From NCBI RefSeq assembly GCF_000011365.1, contig NC_004463.1:186001-250000 (forward strand): DNA of 64,000 bases, in the 5' to 3' direction. Shown in pieces: positions 26,750-36,552 of this stretch (position 1 is the first letter of the stretch; each line of letters starts with the position of its first letter). Both the position numbers and the translations under genes were made by a program. The stretch comes from Bradyrhizobium diazoefficiens USDA 110 (GTDB lineage Bacteria > Pseudomonadota > Alphaproteobacteria > Rhizobiales > Xanthobacteraceae). Under the pieces are notes generated by a model, which searched no databases, was not told the DNA's origin, and saw only the letters and a list, made by a program, of their open reading frames with translations.

Positions 26750-29017
26750 ATGCGGAGCGCGTCGGGAGGTCCCCGCGTCTTGTTGAGACGGCTCCGCGAA
26801 ACCATGGCGGAGCAGGTCTCGGCCCAGGAGCGGCTGGACAAGATCGTGGTGCTGATCGCCGCCAACATGGTGGCCGAGGTGTGCTCGGTCTATGTGCTGC
26901 GCATCGACAACACGCTCGAGCTCTACGCCACCGAAGGTCTGAACCGCGAGGCGGTGCACCATACCGTGCTCAGCGCCCATGAGGGCCTGGTCGGCCTCGT
27001 CGCCAGCGAGGCGACGCCGCTCAATCTGAACGACGCGCAGAGCCATCCGGCCTTCTCGTTCCGCCCGGAGACCGGCGAAGAGATCTACCACTCCTTCCTC
27101 GGCGTGCCGATCCTGCGCGCCGGCAACACGCTCGGCGTGCTGGTGGTGCAGAACCGCGCCAAGCGCACCTATGTCGAGGAAGAGCTCGAGGCGCTGCAGA
27201 CCACCGCGATGGTGCTGGCCGAGCTGATCGCCTCCGGCGAACTGTCGGCGCTGGCCCAGCCCGGCCTCGAGCCGGCCGCGCGCCACTCCATGCAGAAGGT
27301 CGGCGCGATCCTGTCGGAAGGTATCGCGCTCGGCCATGTCGTGCTGCACGAGCCGCGCGTCGTCATCAAGGACTACATCGCCGAGGACCTGCCGAAGGAA
27401 ATCAAGCGGCTGGACACCGCGCTCGCCAAGCTGCGCGCCGATCTCGACCGCATGCTGGAGCGCGGCGACGTCGCCGAGGGCGGCGAGCACCGCGAGGTGC
27501 TGGAAGCCTATCGCATGTTCGCCAATGACCAGGGCTGGTCGCACAAGCTGCACGAGGCGGTCGCCACCGGCCTCACCGCGGAAGCCGCCGTCGAGCGCGT
27601 GCAGTCCGACACCCGCGCGCGCATGCTGCGCTCGACCGATCCATACCTGCGCGACCGGCTGCATGACCTCGAGGATCTCGGCTACCGCCTGATGCGGCAG
27701 CTCGTCGGCCAGGACCACGCGCCGTCACGCGAACAATTGCCCGACAATGCCATCGTCATCGCCCGCGCGATGGGCCCGGCGGCGCTGCTCGACTACGACC
27801 GCAAGCGCCTGCGCGGCATCGTGCTGGAGGAAGGCACCGCCAACTCCCACGTCTCGATCGTGGCGCGCGCGCTCGGAATCCCTGCGGTCGGCGAAGTGCC
27901 GAACGCGCCCGGTATCGCCGATCCAGGCGACGCCATCATCGTCGACGGCACATCGGGCTCGATCTATGTGCGCCCCTCGCAGGAGATCGAGGCGGCCTTC
28001 GCCGAGCGCGTGCGCTTCCGTGCCCGCCGCCAGGCGCAGTACCTCGCGCTGCGCGACCGGCCCTGCGTCACCAAGGACGGCCAGAAGGTCGAGCTGATGA
28101 TCAACGCAGGTCTCGCCATCGACCTGCCGCATATCGAGGACACCGGCAGCGCCGGCATCGGCCTGTTCCGCACCGAGCTGCAATTCATGGTCGGCCAGAG
28201 CCTGCCGCGCACCAGCGACCAGCTCGCGCTCTATCGCACCGTGCTGGATGCGGCGGGCACCAAGCCCGTCACCTTCCGCACCCTCGACATCGGCGGCGAC
28301 AAGGCGCTGCCCTATATGGAAGCGGTGATCGAGGAGAATCCCGCGCTCGGCTGGCGCGCGATCCGGCTCGGGCTCGACCGTCCCGGCCTTTTGCGCGGCC
28401 AGATCCGCGCGCTGCTGCGCGCCGGCGGCGGCCGCGCGCTGCGCATCATGTTCCCGATGATCTCGGAGGTCGCCGAATTCGATGCGGCGAAGGCGCTGGT
28501 CGAGCGCGAGCTGACATATCTGCGCCAGCACGGCCACACGCTGCCGGAGCGGATCGACATCGGCACCATGGTCGAGGTGCCGGCGCTGCTGTATCAGCTC
28601 GACGAGCTCCTGAAGAAGGTCGATTTCATCTCGGTCGGCTCCAACGATCTGTTCCAGTTCCTGTTCGCGGTCGACCGCGGCAATGCCAAGGTCTCCGAGC
28701 GCTTCGACACCATGTCGGCGCCGATCCTGCGCGCGCTCCGCGACATTGCCCGCAAGTCCCATGCGGCGCAGAAGTCGCTGTCGCTCTGCGGCGAGATGGC
28801 CTCCAAGCCGATCGGCGCGCTGGCGCTGATCGCGATGGGCTATCGCTCGCTGTCGCTGTCGGCAACCGCGCTCGGCCCGGTCAAGGCGATGGTGATCGAT
28901 CTCGATGCCAAGAAGGCCGAGGCGATGCTCGGCCCGTTGCTGGATGCGCCAAGCGGCAGCGTCTCGATCCGGCAGAAGCTGACGGAATTTGCCGAGGCCG
29001 AAGGCCTGGCCTTGTAG
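26750..29017 (+). CDS. ptsP: Nitrogen-PTS enzyme I (phosphoenolpyruvate-protein phosphotransferase PtsP)
   Basis: 755 residues. An N-terminal GAF domain (about 20-160) with [20 protein letters not shown] is followed by the EI helical domain, the phospho-His region [20 protein letters not shown], and the PEP-binding TIM barrel with [27 protein letters not shown] and [11 protein letters not shown]. The GAF domain marks the nitrogen PTS form, which senses glutamine or nitrogen status and passes phosphate to NPr and EIIANtr rather than to sugars. GGAGGAG stands about 14 nt before ATG 26750. The prfA gene follows after 58 nt. Confidence 0.95.
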
Positions 29018-29075
29018 CGGGCCTGTCGCCCGCTTCCCGCCGCCTCGCCGCCTTCCGTCATTTGAGACTTACCCG

Positions 29076-30161
29076 ATGTCGTCACTCCCCGAAGCCAAAC
29101 TGGACGTCCTGCTCGCGCATCACGCTTCGCTCGAGGCCGAATCGCTGGGACAGCTCGCCTCCGAGCGCTACGTGCAGATCACGCGCGAGCTCGCCGAGAT
29201 CACGCCGCTGATCGAGGCGGTCAAGACTTACCGGTCCGCGGTTAAAGAACTCGCCGACACCGAGGCGCTGATCGCCGATCCCGCGACGGATGCGGAGATG
29301 CGCGGCATGGCGGAAGCCGAGCGCGACGAGCTGGCGCCAAGGATCGAGGATCTCGTCCAGAAAATCCGCGTCGCGCTGCTGCCCAAGGACGCCATGGATG
29401 ACCGCAACGTGGTGCTGGAAATCCGCGCCGGCACCGGCGGCGACGAGGCTTCGCTGTTCGCCGGCGACCTGTTCCGGATGTACGAGCGCTTCGCCAGCCT
29501 GCAGGGCTGGAAGGTCGAGGTCATCTCGGCGAGCGAAGGCACCGTCGGCGGCTACAAGGAAATCATCGCGGAGGTGCAGGGCCGCGGCGCGTTCTCGAAG
29601 CTAAAGTTCGAATCCGGCGTGCACCGCGTGCAGCGCGTGCCCGACACCGAGACGCAGGGGCGCATCCACACCTCGGCCGCGACGGTGGCGGTGCTGCCGG
29701 AGGTCGAGGATGTCGACGTCGACATCAAGAACGACGATCTGCGCATCGAGACCATGCGTGCGCAGGGCGCCGGCGGCCAGCACGTCAACAAGACCGAATC
29801 GGCGATCCGCATCACCCACATCCCGACCGGCATCGTGGTGATGATGCAGGACAGCCGCTCACAGCACAAGAACCGCGCCTCGGCGATGAACATCCTGCGC
29901 TCGCGCATCTACGACGCCGAGCGGCAACGCGTCGATGCGGCGCGCTCGGCCGAGCGCAAGGAAAAGGTCGGCTCCGGCGATCGCAGCGAGCGCATCCGCA
30001 CCTATAATTTCCCGCAAGGGCGCGTCACCGACCACCGCATCAATCTAACGCTCTACAAGCTGCCGCAGGTGATCGCGGGCGAAGCGCTTGGCGAATTGAT
30101 CGACGCGCTGACCACCGAGCACCAGGCCGCACAGCTCGCCGCGCAAGGCGCGGCGGCGTGA
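29076..30161 (+). CDS. prfA: Peptide chain release factor 1
   Basis: 361 residues. Reads UAA and UAG at the ribosome and releases the peptide. The catalytic GGQ is in [18 protein letters not shown], the codon-recognition region is in the preceding domain, and [20 protein letters not shown] is the conserved N-terminal block. ATG 29076 gives [10 protein letters not shown]. The gene ends GTGA, where the GTG is the start of prmC, which methylates the Gln of the GGQ motif. Substrate and modifying enzyme are therefore translationally coupled. Confidence 0.97.
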
Positions 30162-31051
30162 CGCCCCGCGTGAGCGATCCCTTCACCGGACAATCGATCG
30201 AGAGCGCACGGCGTACACTGGCGGCGCGGCTGCGATCGGCGCAGCTCGAGGAAGCCGAGCTCGACGCCCGCATCCTGCTTGGTGCTGCGCTCGGCCTCGA
30301 TCTCACCGGCCTGATTGCGCAGGCCGCCCGGCTTCTCACGGAGGCGGAGGCCTCGCGGATCGCGCAGCATGCGCAACGCCGGATCGCGGGCGAGCCGGTG
30401 GCGCGCATTCTCGGCACGCGCGAATTCTGGGGCCTGCCGTTCCGCCTGTCGGACGCAACCCTGGTCCCACGCCCCGACACAGAGACGGTGGTCGAGCGCG
30501 CGCTCGAGCTTTTCCGCGAGCAGAAGGCAACCCAGCAGCCACGCATCGCCGACATCGGCACCGGATCCGGCGCGATCCTGCTGGCGCTGCTGCACGATAT
30601 CCCCGGCGCCTTCGGCGTCGGCACCGATCTCAGCCTGAACGCGCTCGAGACCGCCAGGGGCAATGCCGTGACCCTTGGCCTTGCCGACCGCTCCGCCTTC
30701 GTCGCCTGTTCCTATTTAGCGGCGCTCCGCGGCCCATTCGACCTCATCGTGTCGAATCCGCCCTATATCCCTTCTGCCGAAATTCCGAAATTGAGCCTCG
30801 AGGTGCGCGAGCACGATCCGCATCTGGCGCTCGACGGCGGCAACGACGGATATGACGCCTACCGCGCCCTGATCCCGCAGGCGGCCGAGCGTCTCGCGCC
30901 CGGCGGAGCGCTGATCGTCGAGGCCGGACAGGGCCAGGCCCGAAATATTGAAACCCTTTTGACGGCTGCGGCGTTGGTGGTGGACAGGCCGCCCAAGGCC
31001 GATTTGGCGGGTATCCCACGGGCCGTTTCGGCCCGAAAAATGCCCCCATAA
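30158..31051 (+). CDS. prmC: Release factor glutamine methyltransferase
   Basis: 297 residues, starting at a GTG that overlaps the prfA stop. It N5-methylates the GGQ glutamine of release factors. The SAM motif is [16 protein letters not shown] and the catalytic motif is [13 protein letters not shown]; the N-terminal helical domain contains [19 protein letters not shown] and [11 protein letters not shown]. Length is normal. Strand, overlap and motif all agree. Confidence 0.96.
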
Positions 31052-31514
31052 AAGCCGGATTGGCCTGTAAAAACCACTTGGAATATCCCTTGGGAACGAC
31101 TACCTTCTACTCAACACATCGGTGTCGGCCCCGTACACCTACGGGCGAAAGCCGGGCTCTCGGGCGAGAGCTTCACTGATTTTAGGTTCCAAGCCGCAGG
31201 TCCTGTTAAGCGCGATAGCCCATTGAGGTGCGCAGCTTTCCGACCGCAAAGTGAACGAAAGCCTGATATTGCGCGCGAAGACTAACGCAAGAAACCAGGG
31301 CTTGTTTTGGCAGGCAAAATGAATGGGTTCGCTGGCAATGAATGCTGGCGGGTGGGGAACGCGTCTTTGTTGAACGCGACGGTCGACGAACATTGGCAGG
31401 GTTCAAGCCGCCTCTTGCGCGCGGTGCGCGTGAGCGATGTGAACCGCTGTCATCAGGTCACTCCTAGCAATCGGTAATGCGTGCAACCTTTAGGGCTGGA
31501 ATTAAAGGCAGGAC
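31052..31514. other. 463-bp stretch without a supported gene
   Basis: Between prmC and the DUF4167 gene no frame has a convincing start, ribosome-binding site or known motif. Short frames on both strands are compositionally unlike their neighbours. Base composition is less GC-rich than the flanking genes and there is no clear member of the repeat families. It may hold the promoter and leader of the DUF4167 gene, or a small RNA. Confidence 0.4.
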
Positions 31515-32303
31515 ATGAGAAACGGTCAGAACAAGCAGCGGATGCGCAACCGCAACAACAACAATAACAACAACCGGCGCGGCCAGAACCCGATGACCCG
31601 GGTCTACGAGTCCAACGGACCCGATATCAAGATCCGCGGCACGGCTTCGCACATCGCCGAAAAATATCTGCAGCTCGCGCGCGACGCGCGCTCCTCCGGC
31701 GACCCCGTTGCGGCCGAGAACTACTACCAGCACGCCGAGCACTATTTCCGCCTGATCGCGGCCGCCCAGGAGCAGTTCCGCCAGAACCAGCAGCCGCGCG
31801 GCGACGAGCCCATCAGCAGCAATAGCGACGACGGCGAAGACGACGGCGAGAATTTCTCGAATTTCGGCCAGGAGCCGGGCTTCGTCCCGCAGCCGCAACA
31901 GCAGCAGCCCTTCATGCGCGACCGCGACGGCCAGCGCGATCATCATCAGCGTGATCACCAGCAGCGTGACAACCAGCCGTCGTACCAGCGCGACAACCAG
32001 CAGCCGCGCGAGCACCGCGAACGCGACCATCGTCCGCAGCCGCAGCAATATCAGCCGCAGCCAATGCCGCCGAACCAGCCGCAGCCCGTCATCGCCGATG
32101 CCGGCAGCGTCGATCGCCTGCCCTCCTTCATCACCGGCGCACAGCCGCAAGTGAATGTCGGCGCGAACGGCGGCCAGGCTGGCTTCGAGGGCGGTGGTGG
32201 CGGCGAGCGCTTTCCGCGCCGGCGGCGCCGGCCGCATGGCCCGCGCCCCGAGCGCGAAGCCGCTCCGGCCGCGTCCAGCGACGATCTGGCGCCCGGCGAG
32301 TAA
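31515..32303 (+). CDS. DUF4167 domain protein with low-complexity N/Q/R/H tracts
   Basis: 262 residues. The N terminus is MRNGQNKQRMRNRNNNN and contains a run of seven Asn. A conserved globular part follows: IKIRGTASHIAEKYLQLARD and NYYQHAEHYFRLIAAAQEQF (DUF4167, about residues 35-95). The remaining two thirds are Gln, Arg, Asp, His and Pro-rich and the tail is basic (RFPRRRRRPHGPR). The composition is like that of RNA-binding, phase-separating proteins, but no function is established. It stands alone with a terminator behind it. Confidence 0.88.
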   Translation: MRNGQNKQRMRNRNNNNNNNRRGQNPMTRVYESNGPDIKIRGTASHIAEKYLQLARDARSSGDPVAAENYYQHAEHYFRLIAAAQEQFRQNQQPRGDEPISSNSDDGEDDGENFSNFGQEPGFVPQPQQQQPFMRDRDGQRDHHQRDHQQRDNQPSYQRDNQQPREHRERDHRPQPQQYQPQPMPPNQPQPVIADAGSVDRLPSFITGAQPQVNVGANGGQAGFEGGGGGERFPRRRRRPHGPRPEREAAPAASSDDLAPGE

Positions 32304-32327
32304 GCTCCTTCGGATTTTCTGATCTGC

Positions 32328-32354
32328 ATCGTCCCGGCCTCGCGCCGGGACGAT
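32328..32354. terminator. Bidirectional hairpin terminator
   Basis: Perfect 11-bp arms ATCGTCCCGGC and GCCGGGACGAT flank a CTCGC loop. On the plus strand TTGTTTTC follows. It lies between the convergent DUF4167 and methyltransferase genes. Confidence 0.7.
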
Positions 32355-32360
32355 TTGTTT

Positions 32361-33101
32361 TCAGCTGCGCGTCACCGTCGAGGACGGCACCAGCACCGGC
32401 TTCAACGAGGGAATCAGCCGCGCCCGCTCGCGCTTGGCGGGGATCGCGCGATAGACCTGCTTGGTGGCCTCGACGATGTGCACGCCGGCGAAGGGTAGCG
32501 ACAGCGCCGCGCCGGCACGCTCCCACATCTGCGCCGATTTCAGCACCCAGCCGCCGGCATAGGGCGGCATGAACAGCGCCTCGCCCCAGGCGGTCGGCGT
32601 GAACCAGGTCTGGCGCAACAGATCGGTGATCTGCGAGCGCGAATAGGGCCGGCCGTGGCCGAACGGCGTATTGTCGCTGCGCGTCCACACGCCGCGCCGG
32701 TTCGGGATCACCGCGATCACGCGGCCGGACGGCGACAGCACGCGCCACACCTCGCGCAGCAGCGCAGCCGGATCGTCCGACATCTCCAGCGCGTGGACCA
32801 GCAGGATGCGGTCGACCGCGGAATCGGGAAGCGGCAGCGAGAATTCATCCACCAGCGAGGCCAGCGCCGGCCGCCCCGTAGGCCATTTCAGGACGCCCTG
32901 GGCCGCCGGCATGAAGGCGAGGCAGCGCTCGGCGTCCTCCCGGAACAGTCCGAGATAGGGCGTGGGATAGCCGATGCCCAGCACACGCTGGCCCTCGGCG
33001 CGCGGCCAGCGCTCCCTGATGCCGCGATTGATCATTTGCCGCGCCACAATCCCGAGGCGACGGGAATAGAACTCGCGGAGGTCGACGACGTCGATGCTCA
33101 T
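32361..33101 (-). CDS. Class I methyltransferase-fold protein
   Basis: 246 residues. VDEFSLPLPDSAVDRILLVH followed by LREVWRVLSPSGRVIAVIPN matches motifs II and III of the Methyltransf_11 group. Motif I reads VLGIGYPTPYLGLF, which lacks the normal GxGxG. The C-terminal half (GHGRPYSRSQITDLLRQTWF, FMPPYAGGW) is conserved within a Rhizobiales group that I recognise but whose substrate I do not know. It is divergent from gloB with about 108 bp between starts, and ends against a terminator. Confidence 0.75.
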   Translation of the reverse strand: MSIDVVDLREFYSRRLGIVARQMINRGIRERWPRAEGQRVLGIGYPTPYLGLFREDAERCLAFMPAAQGVLKWPTGRPALASLVDEFSLPLPDSAVDRILLVHALEMSDDPAALLREVWRVLSPSGRVIAVIPNRRGVWTRSDNTPFGHGRPYSRSQITDLLRQTWFTPTAWGEALFMPPYAGGWVLKSAQMWERAGAALSLPFAGVHIVEATKQVYRAIPAKRERARLIPSLKPVLVPSSTVTRS

Positions 33102-33209
33102 GACGGCAATGTAACATGCGCAAGGCCGCGGCTGCGCGCTGAATATTGCATTGCCTGCGCAACGTTAACGCCATATTTGTCTGGCGGGGCTGAGCGCGAA
33201 GGAGACGTC

Positions 33210-33977
33210 ATGGCTGCCGAAATTCGTACTTTCAGCTGTTTAAACGACAATTTCGGTTACCTGATCCACGATGTGGAAACCAAGGCGACAGCGTCGATCG
33301 ACGCGCCGGAGGCCGGCCCCATCCTGAAGGCGCTGGAGCGCGAGGGCTGGCAGCTCACCGACATCCTGATCACCCATCACCATGGCGATCATGTCGGCGG
33401 GGTCGCCGAACTCAAGCACAAATACAACTGCCGCGTCGTCGCGCCGCACGACAAGACCACTGCGATCGCCAACGTCGACCTGCGCGTCGCCAATGCCGAC
33501 GTGGTCAAGGTCGGCAACCTGCTGGCGCGCGTCGTGGAGACGCCCGGCCACACGCTCGACCACATCTCCTACGTGTTCGACACCGAGAAGACCGTGTTCG
33601 CCGCCGACACGCTGTTTTCGATCGGCTGCGGCCGCGTCTTCGAGGGCACCTACCCGATGATGTGGGATTCGCTCTTGAAGCTGCGGGCCCTGCCCGACGA
33701 TTTCAAGCTCTATTGCGGCCACGAATACACCGCCTCCAACGTCAAGTTCGCGCTCACCGTCGATCCCGACAATGCGGCGCTTCAGGCGCGCGCGGCGGAG
33801 GTGGCCAAGCTTCGCGCCGAGAACAAGCCCACGATCCCCTCACTGCTTGGTGACGAGAAGCGAGCAAACGTGTTCCTGCGTGCCGATGACCCCTCGGTCG
33901 CAGCCAGGCTACACATGAAGGGTGCGGATGCCGCCGCGGTGTTCGGCGAGTTGCGCGAGCGCAAGAACAAATCCTAA
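33210..33977 (+). CDS. gloB: Hydroxyacylglutathione hydrolase (glyoxalase II)
   Basis: 255 residues. It hydrolyses S-D-lactoylglutathione, the second step of methylglyoxal detoxification. The binuclear metal site is visible in THHHGDHVGG, ETPGHTLDHISY and FAADTLFSIGCGRVFEGT; KLYCGHEYT supplies a further His. The C-terminal HAGH_C domain contains PTIPSLLGDEKRANVFLRAD. ATG 33210 is preceded by GGAG at 33201. The cupin gene begins 23 nt after the stop, so the pair may be cotranscribed. Confidence 0.96.
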   Translation: MAAEIRTFSCLNDNFGYLIHDVETKATASIDAPEAGPILKALEREGWQLTDILITHHHGDHVGGVAELKHKYNCRVVAPHDKTTAIANVDLRVANADVVKVGNLLARVVETPGHTLDHISYVFDTEKTVFAADTLFSIGCGRVFEGTYPMMWDSLLKLRALPDDFKLYCGHEYTASNVKFALTVDPDNAALQARAAEVAKLRAENKPTIPSLLGDEKRANVFLRADDPSVAARLHMKGADAAAVFGELRERKNKS

Positions 33978-34000
33978 AGAACAAATCCTGACGGGGATCG

Positions 34001-34423
34001 ATGCCGACCGCAGCCGAGATCATCGCGCGCCTTGAACTCCGACCGCATCCCGAAGGCGGGCACTATCGCGAGACGTTTCGCGACCAGACCACGGACGCCA
34101 ACGGCCGTTCGCGCTCGACCCTCATTTACTTCCTGCTCGCGCGCGGCGAGCGTTCGCACTGGCACCGCATCGATGCGGTCGAGATCTGGCATTACTACGC
34201 CGGCAGCCCGCTGATGCTGCGCATCGCGCATGAGGGCTGCTCCCAGCACGAGGTCCGCCTCGGCACGGATCTCGTGAGCGGCGAACGACCGCAGGCCATC
34301 GTACCGGCCGATGCATGGCAGATGGCCGAGACAACAGGTGAGTGGACACTGGTCGGCTGCACCGTGGCACCCGCATTCGAGTTCGCGAAGTTCGAGCTCG
34401 CGCCGAAGGGCTGGGAGCCGTAG
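34001..34423 (+). CDS. Cupin domain protein, DUF985 family
   Basis: 140 residues. The single domain begins EIIARLELRPHPEGGHYRET, and includes STLIYFLLARGERSHWHRID with the cupin metal-type His pair, DAVEIWHYYAGSPL, and the closing block GCTVAPAFEFAKFELA. This small cupin group has no known reaction. It lies 23 nt after gloB on the same strand. The conserved histidines suggest metal binding. Confidence 0.88.
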   Translation: MPTAAEIIARLELRPHPEGGHYRETFRDQTTDANGRSRSTLIYFLLARGERSHWHRIDAVEIWHYYAGSPLMLRIAHEGCSQHEVRLGTDLVSGERPQAIVPADAWQMAETTGEWTLVGCTVAPAFEFAKFELAPKGWEP

Positions 34424-34432
34424 CTCCACACC

Positions 34433-34536
34433 GTCATTCCGGGGCGCCCCGCAAGCGGCAAACCCGGAATCTATCTCGCCACTATTGACGCCGATAAATG
34501 GATTCCGGGTTCGCACGTCGTGCGCCCCCGAATGAC
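34433..34536. repeat. Palindromic intergenic repeat, family A (copy 3)
   Basis: The outer arms GTCATTCCGGGGCGCCCCGC and GTGCGCCCCCGAATGAC are imperfect inverted complements. The inner arms AACCCGGAATC and GATTCCGGGTT are separated by about 30 nt of non-repeat sequence, unlike copies 1 and 4 where the arms meet. It lies between convergent genes. Confidence 0.7.
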
Positions 34537-34538
34537 AA

Positions 34539-35408
34539 TCATCGCTTCCGCAACACCATATCTTTCGCCGCGATCAGGCCGCCGCCGGCGATCAGGACCG
34601 CGGCGATGGCGATATTGGCACTGGCTTTTGCGAAGCCGGCGGCGATGAGGAAGCCGGTCGACAATAGCGGCGTCGCGTAGGAGGCGGCACCGAGCACGCG
34701 GATGTCGCCGCGCTTCATGCCGATGTCCCAGGCGTAGAACGCTGCCCCGACAGGCCCGATGCCGAGCCCAATCACGGAGATCCATTGCAGCGCCGTCTCC
34801 GGCCACACGGTGGTTTCGAGCGCGCCATGCATCAGCGCAGCGAGCAACGCCGTGGCGAGACAGAAGCCCGCGACCGCGTCGGTCGGCACCGCCTTCAATC
34901 GGCGCGACAGCACCGAATAGGTCGCCCACACGAAGGCGGCGATGAAGGCCGCGATCAATCCCGGCACCGCCCCCGGCGCGAAGCCGGAGGTATTGCCGGC
35001 GAACAGCAGCACGGTGCCGACGAGGCCGAGCACGGCACCGACGATGTGATGCACGGCCAGCCGCTCGCCCGGCAGGAAGGACGAGAACAGCACGATCAGC
35101 AGCGGCCAGAGATAGTTGAGCAGACCGGCTTCAGCCGGCGGCGCGAAGCGCAGTGCCAAAAAATACAGCGCGTGATAGCCGAACAGTCCGCCGACGCCGA
35201 CGGTCCACACAGCCAGTGGCTGGCGCAGGCTTTTTGCCGCCTCGCCGCGGCCGATCCAGGTGAGCAGGCCGACGAGGCCGCCGATCGCAAACGTCATCGC
35301 GGCGAGCTGGAATGCCGGGATCTTTCCGGTCGCCACCGTCATCACTGACAGCAGCGACCACATCAGGATCGCGGTCAATCCGATCAGCGTCGCGGTGCGG
35401 GGAGTCAT
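34539..35408 (-). CDS. DMT-superfamily exporter (YddG/EamA-like)
   Basis: 289 residues with ten hydrophobic segments. The block FAPPAEAGLLNYLWPLLIVL in the first half and GIGPVGAAFYAWDIGMKRGD in the second are those of the YddG branch, whose E. coli member exports aromatic amino acids and methyl viologen. The substrate here is not certain. The gene is flanked by a family A repeat at each end and appears to be a single-gene unit. Confidence 0.85.
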   Translation of the reverse strand: MTPRTATLIGLTAILMWSLLSVMTVATGKIPAFQLAAMTFAIGGLVGLLTWIGRGEAAKSLRQPLAVWTVGVGGLFGYHALYFLALRFAPPAEAGLLNYLWPLLIVLFSSFLPGERLAVHHIVGAVLGLVGTVLLFAGNTSGFAPGAVPGLIAAFIAAFVWATYSVLSRRLKAVPTDAVAGFCLATALLAALMHGALETTVWPETALQWISVIGLGIGPVGAAFYAWDIGMKRGDIRVLGAASYATPLLSTGFLIAAGFAKASANIAIAAVLIAGGGLIAAKDMVLRKR

Positions 35409-35420
35409 TTAAATCGCCTC

Positions 35421-35537
35421 GTCATTCCGGAGCGGCTCAAAGAGCAGAACCCGGAATCTCGAGATTCCGGGTTCGCCGCTATCGCGGGCCCCCGGAATGA
35501 CAGTGCATGGACAAATGCCCGGGACAAGCCCGGGCAT
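35421..35537. repeat. Palindromic intergenic repeat, family A (copy 4) plus a second hairpin
   Basis: The arms GTCATTCCGG and CCGGAATGAC bound a perfect 26-bp palindrome at 35448-35473 (AACCCGGAATCTC then its complement). A second hairpin follows at 35515-35537, with arms ATGCCCGGG and CCCGGGCAT and an ACAAG loop. Both lie between the exporter gene and phbB. Confidence 0.75.
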
Positions 35538-35576
35538 GACGACGTCGTCGATATCAGCCTGCGTGATGCCTACGCA

Positions 35577-36302
35577 TCACACCATGTACTGGCCGCCGTT
35601 GACCGTCAGCGTCGAGCCGGTGATGGCGCCGGCTTCGTCGGCGGCGAGGAACACGACCGCGCGTGCGATTTCCTCGGGCTCCCCTAAGCGGCCGATCGGG
35701 ATCAGCGGCAGGATGGACTTTTCCAGCACGTCCTTCGGCACCGCCTGCACCATCTCGGTGTTGATGTAGCCGGGGCAGATCGCGTTCACGGTGACGCCGC
35801 CCTTGGCGTTCTCCAGCGCCAAGGCCTTGGTGAAGCCGATCTCGCCGGCCTTCGCCGCGGAATAGTTCACCTGGCCGAACTGGCCCTTCTGGCCGTTGAT
35901 CGAGGAGATGTTGATGATGCGGCCGAACTTGCGCCCGCGCATGCCTTCGATCACCTGGCGCGACATGTTGAACAGCGAGCCGAGATTGGTGCCGATCACG
36001 GCGTTCCATTGCTCGAGGCTCATCTTGTGGAAGGCGCCGTCCTTGGTGATCCCGGCATTGTTGACGAGCACGTCGATCGGGCCGACCTCGGCCTCGACCT
36101 TCTTCACGCCTTCGGCGCAGGCGTCGAAATTGCTGACGTCCCATTTGTAGACGGCGATGCCGGTCTCCGCCTTGAACTTCTCCGCCGCCGCATCGTTGCC
36201 GGCGTAGCTCGCCGCGACCTTGTAGCCGGCCGCCTTCAGCGCCTTGCCGATCGCAGCTCCGATGCCCCGCGTACCACCCGTCACCAATGCAACACGTGCC
36301 AT
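35577..36302 (-). CDS. phbB: Acetoacetyl-CoA reductase
   Basis: 241 residues of the short-chain dehydrogenase fold. The NADPH loop is VTGGTRGIGAAIGKAL, with Ser in INISSINGQKGQ and Tyr-x-x-x-Lys in VNYSAAKAGEIGFTKA. IPIGRLGEPEEIARAVVFL and VNGGQYMV are the PhbB ending. It reduces acetoacetyl-CoA to (R)-3-hydroxybutyryl-CoA for polyhydroxybutyrate. It lies downstream of phbA on the same strand but a strong hairpin separates them, so expression may be partly independent. Confidence 0.96.
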   Translation of the reverse strand: MARVALVTGGTRGIGAAIGKALKAAGYKVAASYAGNDAAAEKFKAETGIAVYKWDVSNFDACAEGVKKVEAEVGPIDVLVNNAGITKDGAFHKMSLEQWNAVIGTNLGSLFNMSRQVIEGMRGRKFGRIINISSINGQKGQFGQVNYSAAKAGEIGFTKALALENAKGGVTVNAICPGYINTEMVQAVPKDVLEKSILPLIPIGRLGEPEEIARAVVFLAADEAGAITGSTLTVNGGQYMV

Positions 36303-36394
36303 ATCGTATTCCTTCCCTTGGACTCTTCGGACGTTTCTGAGTGATCGTTTTTAGCTACGGATTATGCGGGACGTTTGACGGACATCAAGAACAA

Positions 36395-36418
36395 AACGCC
36401 CGGCGTGAGCCGGGCGTT
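36395..36418. terminator. Hairpin between phbA and phbB
   Basis: Perfect 10-bp arms AACGCCCGGC and GCCGGGCGTT flank a GTGA loop. T-rich runs follow on both strands (TTTGTTCTT on the minus strand, TTCTCTTT on the plus), so it can work in either direction. On the minus strand it would attenuate read-through from phbA into phbB. Confidence 0.65.
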
Positions 36419-36552
36419 TCTCTTTAGTCGAGGCTGAGGCGGTTGCGAAGAATATTTGATTTGCAACCGCTGCCTTTTTAGTCGCGTGCAACGCACTCAC
36501 TTATGTGTGCAGCGCACGCGCATGGTCCAAATAAGCTGCGCGACAGCTAGAT

